A DNA stretch of 64,000 bases from Ficedula albicollis (GCF_000247815.1 NC_021681.1:7230862-7294861); one strand, 5' to 3'; counted from the first letter of the stretch, positions 40,796 through 55,800 are shown. Translations and numbers: made by a program. Notes: generated by a model not told the origin, from the letters alone.

Positions 40796-41548
40796 AATGA
40801 TTGCATGATACTATGGATTTCACAATGCTGAATTCCAAATACTTCAACTGTATTCACTTTTTTAGAGAAAACTTCTATTTTTCTTTCTTTTAATCAGACT
40901 TATCAAAAGACATCTTTAAGGGAAACAAAGTCACTGTTTAGCTCTAATAATGGACTATATTCTCTGGGTATACTTCAAAATATATTATAAAATGTCTTAT
41001 GGACTCCATATTCATGGTATGTAATGGAATGTTTAATATCTGAAGTTGCAGATGGTTCTGTCCAGAAAAATAAGTATGTTCGAACAGTAAATTCTTCCCA
41101 GTTCTGTATTATGACAGAAGAGCTATTTGGCAAGAAAGAAAGAAGACATGTAACAGCAATCTTGTGTTGTTCAGTGCCCAAGTTCAGAGTTTAACTGATA
41201 ATTACACCATGTTCCAGCAGTTAAATGTGCCTGTAGTGCCAGAAAAATAAACCCCATCTTGTGTACATGCAAAATACTAAACCTCATAAGAGCTTCCTTC
41301 CATAAAGGCAAACAGACTCACTCTGCAAGGTCTTTGGGGAAAACTGATACTACTTACAGGCTCCCTTTCTGTTTTTATAAGCCTACAGAGTACCATTTAA
41401 AAACCCCCCTCAGTACCAATACTGCTAATACACTCCCAAAATTCATTTGCTGAGTTTTTATCTAAGCAGAGCAGGATACAGTTCAGTGCCACAGAAGATG
41501 CTGATTTATGTGGTTCTGCCCTGTCCTGCCATCATCTGAGATGCCCTC

Positions 41549-42023
41549 AGTCATGGCTTAACCCTTGCCAACAACTCAGCCCCACACACTCTCCAGCGCA
41601 TGGGGGAGAGAATTGGAAGAGTAGAACTGAATTTGTGGGCTGAGATAAAGACAGTTTAAAGGGTAAAGCAAAACCCACACATTCAAGCAAAGCAGAACAA
41701 GGAGTTAATTCATCATTCCCATAGGCAAGCAGGTGTTCAGCCACTCTGAGGACAGCAGGGCTCCATCATGTGTGACAGCCACTTGGGAAGACAAATGCCT
41801 TCACCCCGAAAACTTCCCCCTATTCCTTCTTCTTCCCCCAGCTTCCCATGCTGAGCATGATGACACAGAAATTCCCTTGGGTCAGCTGGGGTTGCTGTCC
41901 TGGCTGCACCTCCTCCCAATCCTTGTGCACCCCCAAGCCTCCTCACTGGTGGTGTGAGAAGCAGAAAGGACCTTGATGTTGTGTGGGGAAGAGAATTAAC
42001 TTTAGCCCAGCCCAAGCCAGCAG
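41549..42023 (-). mobile_element. Solo LTR of the same ERVL-like family, inverted
   Basis: The plus strand reads as the reverse complement of the LTR at 39321: catggcttaacccttgcca at the left, cttcttcccccagcttccca and ggtgtgagaagcagaaagga inside, and gaattaactttagcccagcc at the right. Flanks ccctc (41544-41548) and tcctc (42024-42028) match at four of five bases and are consistent with a target-site duplication. No internal retroviral sequence is present. Confidence 0.85.
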
Positions 42024-42088
42024 ATCCTCTCAGCCAGCAAAGCCATATTCATCTCCTACATTAGCTGCTCACCACTTGCAAAACAAAA

Positions 42089-42116
42089 CATATATTTTAT
42101 ATATATGTATATATAA
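42089..42116. repeat. AT-rich microsatellite
   Basis: An imperfect (TA)n run beginning catatattttatatatatg, immediately right of the inverted LTR. Confidence 0.8.
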
Positions 42117-42642
42117 ACTGGACTTTCCTGGTTTAAAACAAATTTCCATGACATTTTTGTCAGAAATACATTTTCTTACCTCTTCTGAACAGTCAGTTGC
42201 CTTCCTTACCAACCAAAGCTGCGGTCTATTTCAGGTGTACCAAAAAAGGACTGAACATTTGATGAGAAAAGACATGAGAACTAAAATGTTAAGTATAAAC
42301 ACATATGGAGAAACAATCCTCTTTGCTCAGAAAAAGGGAAGATTGTCATCTTGTTACCTCTCCTTGCTTTTACACAGTAGACAGGACAGCATCAGCACAA
42401 AGTAAGTCAAAATTATCTATTTCATATATTACTGGAGATCATGTGCTTAACTGCTTTCGCCACAGGTTTTTCACACGAGGAAGCATTAAAGGCAACTATT
42501 TCAGTCATGGGTTAGGAAACCAAAGTTTTGCATTAAACCCTCTGGAAGGAGGGTTAAAATAATTTTTTTCCTCTGTCTCATATCCTGCAGCAATCAGTCC
42601 AATCCCAAAACACGTGATAAGAGAATTTATTTTACTTCTAAA

Positions 42643-42716
42643 TTTCAGATGATGCTCAGAATTCTACTACATGGGCTTATAAGTTTCAGATGATGCTCAG
42701 AATTCTACTACATGGG
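42643..42716. repeat. Tandem duplication, period 41
   Basis: tttcagatgatgctcagaat starts at 42643 and 42684, with both copies ending ctactacatggg. Confidence 0.9.
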
Positions 42717-43842
42717 TACTTTACCACAAAATCAGTGTTTGTTTCAATAAGACTTGAAAAAATCATATTCACCAGCAGAACATTGGACAGCAGAGACAGC
42801 TTGAGGGATTGTCTGAGCAGCACATCCTCTATGGTTTTGGCAGTGGCTGGCCACGAGCTCTCAGGAGCATGCAAGTGCCTCCAGCAGGAGCCTGCACAAT
42901 CAGGCTGGGGAGTGAAACAGGGAGGAAAATCAGCCCTGCACGCCCTACCCCTCGTTGGGTGCTGGCACTCCAAAGAGCCCCTGAGGCAGCTCAGAGGAGC
43001 ACGGAACTGCATCCACCCACCTAATCTGAAATGGATGGAGAATGATCTTCCATGTACACCCTTCCCCTCGCTCTGCAGGAAGAAAGCAAAGCAAAGCTTG
43101 AGGGCACAGTCACAGGAAGGGATGGCTGAGAGTGTGGAGGGAGATTTCACTGTTGCCTGTTAGTTTTAGGACTTGAGCATTCCCTGTTAAACCTGATACA
43201 ATGGAATAGGGGGGCAGTGGTCAATCCTTCCCTCCAGAAATAATTTGAGAGCACAGGCCTCTCTTCCCCGAAATGTGTTACCACGGGATGCTGAAGTGAA
43301 CCACAACCATGGAGTGTGAGTCATCTCTGGGGCATCATTCCCAGGCATCTCTTCCAGTGGAGCAGGGAGGAGAACAGGCTGCTCAGGAGGCTCTGTAATT
43401 GCACATTCACTGAATTGTAACTCTGCAGCTCTATCATTAAACTAATAATATTACTGCCATGCAGAAAGCTCCAGTCAGAGATGGAGTTAAATTGTGTATT
43501 GTCAAAATGTTGGCAAATAAATGAATTCTAGCTCAAATGAAACTTCCCTTAATCACACCATAACATTACCACATGCTTAATTAGAGGCTTCTTTTAATTA
43601 AAAGAAAGTTATTTAATGGACAAGATAGTAGGCTTTCAGAAGTTATAAATATGCAGTGAGTTATTTATTATATAGCTGATCTCCCATCCATATAAATTGC
43701 TGATGCAGTTTCCACACACTTCAAAAAGCTTTTAACTCAAGTTCTTTAGATCAACACAAAGGACTCAACCTTGACAAGATCCTTTACAACTTTCTTAGGA
43801 TTTAAAAAAAAAATTTCCCCCTCCCCCCTCTCCAGGACACAG

Positions 43843-43896
43843 TAATATATATATATATAGGGGGGGGGGGGGGGGGGGGGGGTTTATATATATACA
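43843..43896. repeat. (TA)n - G23 - (TA)n composite tract
   Basis: A TA run (about 43843-43859) is followed by 23 G (43860-43882) and then tttatatatata. The symmetrical TA flanks around a G block suggest either a structured microsatellite or a misassembled one. Confidence 0.85.
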
Positions 43897-46800
43897 CCAC
43901 ACTATCAAAAATGTTTTCAAAATATAAGAGATGAAAGGAGGAGGATGCTACAAAAAACCCAAAACCGACAAAGAGCACGTTCAGTAAAGAAGCACTCGCC
44001 AAAGCACATCTATTTAAAGAGAAAGCTGTAAGCTTGGGTGTATTGTTCAGCTGGGGAGCCTTTTTCGTCACAAACTCCCGAGGCAGTGACTCAGTCTGCC
44101 CAGGAGTGTGCGCCTGCCTGGGGGCTTGCAGGGGGCACCGCATTCTCTTTGCTTTTGGCTTTTAAGGAGCAGGTGTTTGTTTTATTATTTAAATAATTGC
44201 TTGTTTGCCATTGAAAACGCTTGAAACCTTGCTTTTGAGACATGGTTCCCTGTGAATGTGTTTCTCTCTCTGGGCTTCGAGATAGTTACACTTGACTTTG
44301 AATAAGGAACTCCTGAGAACATTCTCCGTTTTTTTTTTTTCCTGGTAAAGCAGATCCAGATAAATGGAAAAATTAAATACAGTTCAATCGGCATTTCATA
44401 ATGTTAGTTCAACTGCATACATTTACAGATTTTCACTACAGAAAAAGTTTGTTCACTAATAATCCTCCTCAAAACAAAACAAAAAAAAAAAACAACCAAC
44501 AAACAAAACCCCAAAATTGCACTCTGAAAAATTTCAGGTAAGGAAAAATCCAATAAAAATTACACTTTTACCAACAAAATTACAGAAAAAGTTTTGATCC
44601 CTCAGTAAAAGATAATATTTTTATGAGATTTCTGAAATGAAGATGCTAAATATACATATGAAAATTTAAATTAAATAAATCCAAGATCTGATTCAGTTAT
44701 GGAACACTGAAATCATGATGCAAGTAGCTTAAAATGCTGATGGGGGAAAAAAAAATATTAAGTGTAGGGCCCTTTATAACCAATTTGAACCATAAGAAAT
44801 TAAAAAGTAGCCATAATATATACATAGCAAAATCTCAACATAACCATTTGTTGGGGGTTAGGTTTCTTTCCTTTTGTTCCTTTTTACAAATAGAATTTTT
44901 TCCCCATAAGTTGCTAGGAAACACTAACAACTGGGGAAAGAAAAACAAAAAAAGTGATCAAGCTCGGGAGAGGAGGGCATCTGGCTGCACTTCTCTTATC
45001 TGGGAGTTTCTCTCCGAGGGCCAGAGACGCCACAAGAAAACCGAGTAGAACTGCAGAGAGCTCCAGTTAGTACCATCGTGCCATACAGCAAGGAAAAGAT
45101 GCTCGCTAAAACCAAGCCAATATTATTATGAAATATATTATTGTTCGCTTCTACTACTGTTCATTTCATTTATTATTGTTCACGATTTCATATTATTTTT
45201 CATTTCAGAGCACAGGAATTAATATCTGTTAGTTGCATTAGCAATCAGCTCTAAAACAATGACAGGATTAACTAATCTTCAAGACAATGTACCCAAGTCT
45301 TAGTCAACGTCAAGCTCCGGAGGAATTGCGATGGACAAGCCCTGGGGGCAGCACGAAGGCTGGTGCAGCTCAGCTTGGCTGTCCCCTGTCCCCCGCCCTG
45401 TGACATCCCCGCAGGGTCAGCGGGCGAGGGGACAGAGGCACGAACTGCAGCCAGCCCAAGGAACACCGCAGCCTCCCAGTCCACAACCCGTGAATCTAAG
45501 GAAAAGGACTTGAGCTAAGGCTGAATGTTTCTCCTCCACACTTTTAAGGACAACCCCCTCCTTAAGGACAAGGTCCAAGGGCAACAGACAACAAAGACAT
45601 TTCCAGAAGTGTGTTCGCATTACGGCTGTGCTTCAAGCGAGCCAGGGAAGTCACTGCTGACCTTGAGCCAACAGGGAGGGGGAAGTCTTGTAAGGGAAAA
45701 ATACTCCTTAGCAAAACAACCTGGAGGAAGCTCTCCCTGTTTCCTTTGCAGTCTGTCCCCTCCAAGGTTCGTCTGCAAAAGTAAAGCTCCCTCTAAACAA
45801 GAAAACAATACTGGAATTGGTTACATGCACAATTATGTTTCTAGTAAAAAAAAGTAATTCTAAATGTCTGAATTAACTACAATTCTTCAAGCAATTCACC
45901 ATGTAGATTTTCTTAGAGCAGAACAAAAAAGGATCAATTTAGTGAAATTAATCAGTGTTCTAGTGAACCTACTCTGAAAGAGATTTGTTTTAGTAAGATG
46001 GAGGTAAGCATTCTTAGATTAGGATCCGTTATTTTATTTCTTATTTTTAGAAAATTAGATTTACATGCATTTTCGTGCATCTATCACAGAACCATACATT
46101 TAGACTAAATATGCTGCTGATACCCTACTAAAGCTTTCCCTGTGAAATTTTCATGTTCTGGTAAAAGTTTACAAAACTACTATAAACTATCAGGATATTA
46201 TATTTTTAAAAGTATTTCCTTAATTTCACCTGTTTTGTAAGTAGACTCACTTTGAAATGATTGGCAAGTTGGCCATGTGTATGAAGAACATTTGTTTGCA
46301 CAAATTTTGCTCTTTGAACATAATGTATGGAAAATTCTACTATGCAGAAAACAGAAGTCAATCACAACTCGCTACACATGGAGACACCGATAGTCACTGA
46401 ATAGACAAAACATACATTAAAGCTCATCATGGAGATTAAAATCTTTCCTGGAGCAAGCGTTCCACATCAACAGGTTCTCAGATTGCTGTGATTCAGAGGC
46501 GTTAACAGGTATGTTTATAAAATGAGGTCATCAAAAGCTGTGGAAGCCCGACCAAGCCAAGCTGCAGAGGTGTGGCTGAGAGCCCAGAGCCCACAATGCC
46601 TTGAGTGTTCAAAACCAGGACAGTCAGAGCTTCTATCCTTCCACTGGGCACTCACCCTTGGAGGGCAGCACCGGGATGTCTACATGGATCTGGGCATGCT
46701 TGTCCAGCGATCTTTGTGACTATTATTGTTACCTTATAAATCACCTGCTGGGGGTACCTAAGTGTTACTTTTAGCTGTATGGGAATCCTGATCCTCAGGT

Positions 46801-48423
46801 CAGAGTCTGAAGGCAGAAGCTTTGCACAACAGCATGAATACACTGATTGCACCCTCAACCTGGGGAGCACTCATTTCCCCACATAAATCAGAAAGCAGCC
46901 ATATATGCACCACCAGCTTTGCAGAAACTAAGCAACACAAATCCATAACCCACAGAGCCTTTGCTTTAGTAATCCTTAATTATTTTCTTAAACTAGAGTA
47001 TAAAAAATAGAATTATTTCTTGAAAGGCTGAAAAGACTGAAGTCACCACATGAAAGCTTTTAAGGTCTTACATAGTTCCCCAAAATATGGTAAAATCATC
47101 CAGCTACTGCATTAAATGCCATTGCACAACCAATGCAAACATGCCAAATGGCTGTAATTCACCCTTATCAATTTGGGAAGTTCTCCGAATTGCTGCCAGT
47201 TTTAGGTTACTGACACATGATCAGCATTCTGTTTGCTTTTTCCTCCTTCCTGGTTAAAAAAATAGTGCATTTCTTGTTTTCAAACTATCATTACAGCAGC
47301 CACAGATATGTCACCTTATATTTTTAATTAACCAATAAGAACAACAGAAATCTGTGAATCGAGAGGTTGTTACGATAATGGATCATGAAATACCCTGAAG
47401 TTTCAATAAACAAAGCAAAAAGAAAGCAAGCTACATGACTACTGTGCTCTTCAGCAAACCATTTTTACTTTGTTCTGGTAAAGATGTCCAAATATAAATA
47501 TATGAACCAGCCAATAAAGACATATTGGCCTCTAGCATAGCTTGGTGGTAAATGAACAGGTATGGTAAATATTCACAAACACACTTTCCCAGATTTTCTG
47601 CATGTGCTTCACCTCATTTGAACTACCAGAGCAATGCGGAACAAATGCCTTATTTGCATCAAAGTAAATGACACAACTCTCTCCTGCTCCTTGTTACTTC
47701 ACACGGATTATGATCTTTATCCCCCCTTATCACTTCACCATAAATTCTTAAATCTGCAAATTAGACTGCAACACCCATTGTACTGTCAAGATAACAAACT
47801 GCAATGTCAGCCCTTGGCTTCGCGCTCTGGATCAGTAGAAGGAGTGGCCATCTGCACAGGTCTTTAAGCCATACAGAGTATGCATATGTATTATTCCCTA
47901 CAACAGCAACTTCAACATGGAAAGATTTTCAATCTCAGTTTTGAAAAGTTCAGAACTGCATCTAATTGTATATCAAGGACTATTTAAACAGCAAAAAGTA
48001 TTTCAATTATACCCTAATATGTCACCTGAAAATTCAATCTGAGGATTCATCTGAACATTCTACTGAGGAAAAGGTTCTACTGATCAAAGAAATGCTGTGG
48101 TGAAATCCCCAAGAGCCAACTACACATACCCCTGTCTCCACCAGGTAGTTCCCTGGCATGAGGCAGTAAGAGAGGGAAGCAGCAGGCCAATCTCTGGGAG
48201 CAATTCCATTGTGTCCCTTTGTGCCCTGAGTGCTAGTGCTCACCTGACACCTGGCTCTGCTCAGCTAGGTATTGCACCACTCTCAGCTGCCAAACAGCAG
48301 AACTTATTCATCATGCTGGAAACACACTGAATTCGAGCTGTGTGTGATCAAAACATGAGGGTTTTACCTTCTTGTTAAACCAAATGCTACAGCTGATAGA
48401 AATCAGAACTGCCCTATTATCAT

Positions 48424-48502
48424 GAAAAAAAAAAACCACCACAAAAAAAAACCAAACAAACAAAACAAATAAAAAAAACCCACCAAACCAACCAGAAACC
48501 CG
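48424..48502. repeat. A/C-rich low-complexity tract
   Basis: A run of A-rich units with interspersed C (accaaacaaacaaaac type). No adjacent retrocopy recognised. Confidence 0.75.
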
Positions 48503-48558
48503 GAAACCTCAAAGTTTCTGCCTGCCACCAATGGCTTCTCTCCCCATCACCACTGACG

Positions 48559-48690
48559 CCTTCTGCACCTGAAGAAAATCCAAAATTTACATAAAGGAGG
48601 TTTTTAAAAAGATTTCTGATGTCCCTTCTGCACCTGAAGAAAATTCAAAATTTACAGAAAGGAGGTTTTTAAAAAGATTTCTGATGTCCC
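48559..48690. repeat. Tandem duplication, period 65
   Basis: ccttctgcacctgaagaaaa starts at 48559 and 48624, and both copies end agatttctgatgtcc. There are two substitutions. Confidence 0.92.
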
Positions 48691-49580
48691 CCTATGCTTC
48701 TATTTTTTTGTAAATGATATTGCTGCCAACAATATAACAAAAAGGTTTTACCTATTCACCATCTCTCATGGAGAAGAGATAGGCTCTCTTTCCCTACCTT
48801 ACAATGCAACAGACTTTCCAAAAATTGAAAAATTGTGCCCTTGGAGATTTCAAATTCTTCTAAGATCTGTCAGAAAATCAGATTAATACAGTCTTGGAAC
48901 AAGTATTTGATCCCTTTACTCCTAAATGTGTATGTTTGGCTCGTCATCCCTACAGAAGAGCTGGAGATTTGGGTGCCTCATTTATTTGTTACCACTCCAC
49001 TCAGGGCAGCGGGGCACCCTCTAAAATTTCTTTAGCTCCGTGTTCACTGCCCCCAGAAGAGCAGATTGCAGATATGTTTGTGATAACACTCTACTGCATA
49101 AACTACCAAAACATATCATCTATTATGGTCTCATTTCAAGGACAAAGCAGGAGGGGTTAAAAATTCTCAAACAAGCATCTGTTTGATCAAACACAAATCT
49201 GTTTGATTTATCACAAATTTGGATTTCTATGTTTACTACAAAAATAGTGTTCATATTTATTTCTTTTGGGGGAAGCAGTCCATTTACTTAAAACAAAGAC
49301 ATCTGTGTTGCTATGCTTCTAAAACAAAGCTTGACTTATAAAATGTAATTAAAATTTCTATGTGCTAAGAAATACCCTTTCACTTTAAACTTTTTTATGC
49401 TTTTTTAAAAAGATAGGCTGACAAAAGGTCTAGATTGTTATATATTCTTTTGAAACCCTTCTAATGTGTAAAGCACCATGGAGATGTTTTCAGAGAGATA
49501 ACAAAGAATGTGACTGTAAAAGAAAAAGAACAAACTTAAAGGAAAAAAAAAGCAAAATATATCTCAATTATTAGTTTTGA

Positions 49581-49855
49581 GGGTTTTGATTCCGCTTGGT
49601 TTTGTATTGAGTAAATGAAAGTGGAAACAAGTCTCAGCAAGTCTACAGCTTTATGTTTACTTCAACTACCAATCACACAGATCTCAAGATCTAAACCAAT
49701 TTGAGGCCACACACTTGCTGGGTTTTGATTTCGCTTGGTTTTGTATTGAGTAAATGAAAGTGGAAACAAGTCTCAGCAAGTCTACAGCTTTATGTTTACT
49801 TCAACTACCAATCACACAGATCTCAAGATCTAAACCAATTTGAGGCCACACACTG
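49581..49855. repeat. Tandem duplication, period 139
   Basis: gggttttgatt followed by cgcttggttttgtattgag starts at 49581 and 49720, and both copies end gaggccacacact. They are nearly identical (one c/t difference seen near the start). Confidence 0.94.
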
Positions 49856-52800
49856 TTTTTTTGGGATAAAACAATATCAAGTCTCAAACACTGAGCACCA
49901 GCTTGTACAAACAAGAAATGATCAGAAATACTACAGTTCTGCCACAGTATTTGTAATGCAACATTGAAGAAATTCAGAAATATCAGGTTTGGGTTTGGCT
50001 TTTCCTGTACTGTGCACTCCCCTTCCTTTCTGTCTTTGCATTTCTATGCTTGAGAAAGCTTTAATGCCTGAATCTAGATAGTTATGGTATGGTCAGAATA
50101 AGACCATGTTCGTGGCCAGACTTTTTGACTAAGAAAATCACAGAGGCAATCATTAATTCTCACTTTTAGACTGTCACTGGGAGAGAAGATTGAGAACAAC
50201 CAATATAATTTTAAAATAGAAAATAAGTTGGCTCTGCATTTCCCAGGATAGTCCTGTTCTACAGTTGCCATTTTTACTTTTAGACTGATCTACCTCATAT
50301 TCACACAGTGCCAGATACTTTTTCCTTCCTTCTCTACCCTTTGTTGGAAATCAGTTTCCGTATCCGTGAATTGCTGTAAATAAAGATCCCCTTGCACATG
50401 GAACACTATATAACTGGAAAAACCCGACAATCCCCCCAATCCCCCAAAATCTCAGCCCCTTCTCCTGCATTCCTCCTCACTTATCCCAGTCCTGTTCTCT
50501 CGATGGCTTTGGAAATGGCCATCTCTTAACACTGTCTAACTCAGTTTTTGTGCATCTCATACAGTGTGAAACACATAATGAAAAGGCACAGTAGTGCAAG
50601 TTCTAGCTCATATGCTCTAGACAGAATTGACCTTGGAGAAATATGCAGTCAGCTGTGCCCAACGCTCTGTGTTCCCCCTCTAGTTCTCTAAAAATAAACA
50701 TTCCAATCTCTTCCTACCAAACCCACCTGATATATTACAGCAGCCAAATACTGACTGCCTTACTGCTGTTCAACACTGGATTTTCATCTGCAAAAATAAA
50801 CTAAGAATAGGAAAAAATCATTTTCCCATGAACTTAGATCAGCAAGGCTCATTTCTCCCCTTCCCCTTCTTCTGAGCGAGGTGGTTCAATACAAGCCCCT
50901 CCCTGGCAGCCAGACAATAAAGCTGCAAATAACTTATTCTGATCAAAGCCCCATCTGCTTGGCAGCAGCAATTCAACTGCACTTGTGGTTTTTGTATGGC
51001 TGCAGCTTCAGAATTGAATGATCCTTTCATTTAGATGGAAGTTTAAACAAAATATGGTAATTAGCATCAACCACTGCTTTCATGGCTACTGTCTACAAAG
51101 ACATCTCTAATAAAAGGACTTTGCTGCTTTTCCATCTAATTACACAACATTGTTGAACAATACAATTTAAATTTAAATCAGGCAGCTCTTTTTCTTTAAG
51201 TCAGTTAACAGACTTCCTGTCTTACACTACCTATCAATGGTAGGGCATATGACTAAAATGAAGAATTCTAACTCCAAACCATCTCACTGGATTTTGTGTC
51301 ATCTTTCCCTGAGGAATATGGCTGAGGTTGGTAACATTTAGTTCTAACCTTGCTAGTATAAAACTACCTATCTACCTTTCAAAAGGGAGGCAGGATTTAA
51401 GCTTTTTGCCAGAGCGGAGCAAAAAATCAGGCATTATGTAGCATTGCAGTTTTATGACATAATAAAAGATGCCAGCATCCAATGATGAACGTTTTTAATG
51501 AGACATCCACAATGCTGTAGTCAATAAAAAATTTTATAGGCTCAATCCTCAGCAATATAAATAAGAAGAAAATTAATTTATTATAACCACTACCAGTTTT
51601 TGTTTAGGTACTATAATTTCTTATTACAATAAGAATCAATAGTGGAAAAATTAATCTTACCCACCGAAAAAGAGTATTTTTGGCAAATGATGCTTTCTGC
51701 AATCACATTGGGCTGGATGTACCTGATCTTACAGTGAAGCCAAGGTGGGCCTGACCTTGGATTGAGAGAGAAACCCCTGGGGTGTATTAGCAGGTGCTGT
51801 AGAAAAAAGGCAGTGGCTCAGCTAAAACACTTAGTTAACATTAGCCCACAAAACCTGACTGAATGGAAAGACTTAATCCGGCCCCATCTTTGCTGATGAG
51901 CTGATAGGCAGGAATAAAATACTGGTTTAAAGCCTCTGGCTGGGGCAGGGATTTCAACACAGGAATTCCCTTAGGCCGTTCTGACAACTCAAATCTAAAG
52001 GTTTATCCTAAAGTCTTATCTTGCCATCTTCTATTTGCCAAGTGAAACAAAAAGGAAAGGCAGATGAAATGTATCTGAGGGAGTCATGTCTTTTAGTAGT
52101 ATGAGTTATAACTTGAGAGAACAGTTTTACTGTGTACTGACATGTTTGTGGAACTGCTTTTTAGAAATCTGATTGGAAAAGAAGGCTCCAGATGGGTAAA
52201 CTGCATCCTCCATTAGTTTCTAAATGATAAGAGTAACACAAGGCACCAAGAGAGAAAAACTTTGTTTCAGTAACATCATCTATTGTGCATTCCCCAAACA
52301 GCTAAATCCCAAACAGATTGGGACCTGGAATACAGATATTCAGCATTCCTCACTTACATCCTGTTAGAGAGGTGAACAGTAAAGCAGAGCAAGTTAAAAT
52401 AGAAACTCTGTGTTCAATCCAACAGTTTTTAATTACCATTCCAAGGAAGTGTTCTCCCACCCAAACACCTCGGCGGAACAGGCCATCATGTCCCACCATG
52501 CAGTCCAGCTACTCTCATCAAGCAATTATTTCCTGCTCTTCTCAGCCTGAGCTTTTTCTCACCTGACACATAATAAGCAACTCATCTAGCAATCCTCCTC
52601 ACCTAGCAAAAAACTCCAATGGGGTGGGGGAACAATAACAAGTTAACATATTGACAATTTTGGAGAAAAGTGGCAAAAATAATAGAAACTGAAAATGATA
52701 CTTGTCGGGAAACTGCTTGAGAGCCATTCAACTGTGCCCTGTGCAAGGAAAGCTCAAGCATCTGGAAACCTGCAGCAGACAAAAATAGGAATTCTCACCA

Positions 52801-55800
52801 TAAATGACTGCTTCCTTCAGCATTCTTTTGCCTGTGTCTCCTGGATTACATACTAAGGTACATTTAGCAATAGTCAATACAAGATTCATGAATGATTAAT
52901 AAGCTTTCCTATTATGTAATACTGATGGTTATCCCCGTGTTAAGGGACAACATTTCACACACGATACAATACAACTGATACCCATAGGGCTCTGAAACAG
53001 CAGAGACCTTTCAATACCCCTTTAACCATCTGCAAGGATTCTGTGATTTCCTTGTATCTATTGCCCTCACCTAACAGGATGTCTTTCCTGGCACTCTGTG
53101 TTTGATCGGGAGAAACTGGAGGTTCTTGTCTGGGTATAGCTTCCAAATGTACTTTATAAAGATATAATTTTGTTTCATTTATAATCCAAATACATTTTTG
53201 AATTCAGGGGAAAAACTATGAAAAAGCAATCTTCTAAGGTATATTTTTTAGTAGGAATGCTTCCAAATATTGTGCCTTTGACTGTTGCAAGGAGAAAACA
53301 GCATTAACATGAAAATTATGTGCCACGTGAACAGTACCAAAAAATTACCTTCTGCCCAAAGGAAAAAGTACTTGCCAATTGCACAGGTAGTGTCATGCCA
53401 GGACAAACCCAAGGGGATTTCATTATGATACAGCAATTTTGTTGGGAATTTATCTTGAACCTTTCAGCAAAGAGTATTTGCGAAACTGAAAATATTATTG
53501 CTAAGCAAAACTGAAATACCCTCAGAAGGGAAAAGTATCCACACTGCCATGGCTACAGCCACACAGGCTCAGAGCTCCAGCACCTGTAACAGCTTCCAGG
53601 GAGCACAGGGAGATGGGCACCTCCCTGAGGAGAGGTTCCCAGGCTGGGACGGGTCACACCCAGCTGCAGCTCAGCAGACTCAGCCTGTGCCCGTGCAGTG
53701 GGCACTGCCTGCACATTCCAAATCCTGCTTTGGGACACAGGGGCTGCTACTCTGACTGCACTGTGAAGTTTGGGAAATCACTTTTTCCTAGAAACCTCTC
53801 ACATTACCAGAAATAGACATTAAATGTAATAAAATTTGCTGGTCAGCTTGATGTGTAGCTTCTTCAGTTTTTCTTTACATGAGAGTCAGATGGCAAACAC
53901 AAAAAATATTCAGATTCTCAGCACTTCATCAGCTGCTTCAGCAAGCCCTGAGAAAAATTGCACAAGTATCTTGGTAGAGAATGGCAGTGATGTAGCACAG
54001 AAGGGGGTAGTCAGTCTTCCTCATACTGAAAGCACTACAATTAGACACCTTCAGTTCCAGCAATGACAATGATGAATGATCCGTAACTAAAATTTTGCCA
54101 TTAGAAACACCATGAAGGCATCAAATGTGGATTGAAAGGCACCATGTCAAAAAGAAATATTTTCCTTCCTTGGAGAAATAATTTTTTTAATAGTGTAAAT
54201 GGCACTAAAAAATAAATAGGAAAATGTGGGTGTGGAATGCGGAGCTTTTTTATGGAAAGTGACCCATAAAGCCCACAATGTATACAAAGCCAGCATTAAT
54301 CAACCTGGGACTAAACAATGAGTCTTGAAGGCCTACAGGTAATCATTTTGCAGTATTTATCCTCTCAAAAGAGACTTCTGGAACCAAGGGAGCACTCCAG
54401 CTGCTTGCAACATCTCAGTTATCAGGCTTGCATCTTCACATCATCGGAAAAGAAGGTTTGATCTTCAGGAAAGTTGATTCTCATGGAATCACAAAGAGCC
54501 AGGACAAATTTATGCCCAGCATGGGCGTCTGTATGTGTTCAAGGTTCATTTAAACAGAGGAGGCTTTACCTTACAGCTACCTTTGAAATTTGTTCCCCCC
54601 ACCCAATCTAATTCCAATCTCCTACTGGCAGATCAGCTACTACCAGCCAGGAGCACACTTCCCCCTACAACAGCCTGGGAGGTGCCCTACAGAAATTACA
54701 GGAAACAGCTCTCAAGGGAAGGGAGAATACACAGGCTGCTGTAAAACTGCACAGAAGACATTTGTTTAGAGTACCATGTTTCCATGAAATGTAGTTGCAA
54801 TTATCCAAAGCCATTATTGTGATTATTTTTTCCCAGTAAATGCTATTACTTGGCAGCACAGTGTATTTCATTCCACCACCTATAGGTAGATTCTTGCTTT
54901 TAAAGCCAAGCACAGAAATCCTACCATGGAATGCAAATTTAATGTTATAAAACAGTGAATATGTTTTTTAGAATGAAAAGCAGAAACAGGCCTGCCTTTC
55001 CCTCGCCTTCCTGCTCAGCACCACTCATTTCTCAGTGCACCTACTGATCAAACTGTCCCTCAAAGGACTTGTCACAACTCACCACTACTTGTTAAAACAC
55101 ACAAATCTGCATCCAGTAGCTGTGATTTGACAGGGATGGGAATTGCACACTTTTTATACTTGTATTGATTATTCCCTTCCTGCTTCCCATTATCTCTCTT
55201 GTTACATTTCATCTTAGGAAGTCTCTTCCAAAAAAAATTACTTTATGATTCCATTAACTCTTGTACTGCAAGAACCTTGCAGGTTCTCCAGGGAAAAAAC
55301 ACTTTGTACTGAGACCCAACCTAAAACCAATTTTTTATTTCACACCATAAAAGTAATAATTCTGCATATGGCCATGAATATTTAGAATTATTTGTGGAAT
55401 GTCATTAATTTTCTCAAAATATATATCCACTTTATCCACATATGAAAAGCCAGCTGTCCCCTTCCACGCAGAAAAATATCCTGAGACTCAGTTTGCCTTC
55501 ATCTGTATTAACATACGCACAGTAACAGCCACCAGGTCTCCTGTGCTTGTTCTAACAATTGTAATAAGACTGGCAGGCCAAAAGGGATTAGCACAAGTAG
55601 TAGGAACAGGAGACATTTCAAATTGATCAAGTGTAATAAATTTGTTTCTTGTAAAGTGTCATTAAAATATCCTACAGGAAGATCTATTGTCTGTCCTAAA
55701 ACACATGCATCAGTTCAAAGTCATCCTCCAATCTGGCCAATGCCAGTGTCACATCATCATCTACAACACTTATGTGGAAATGTTTTACTGTGTGGTCTTC

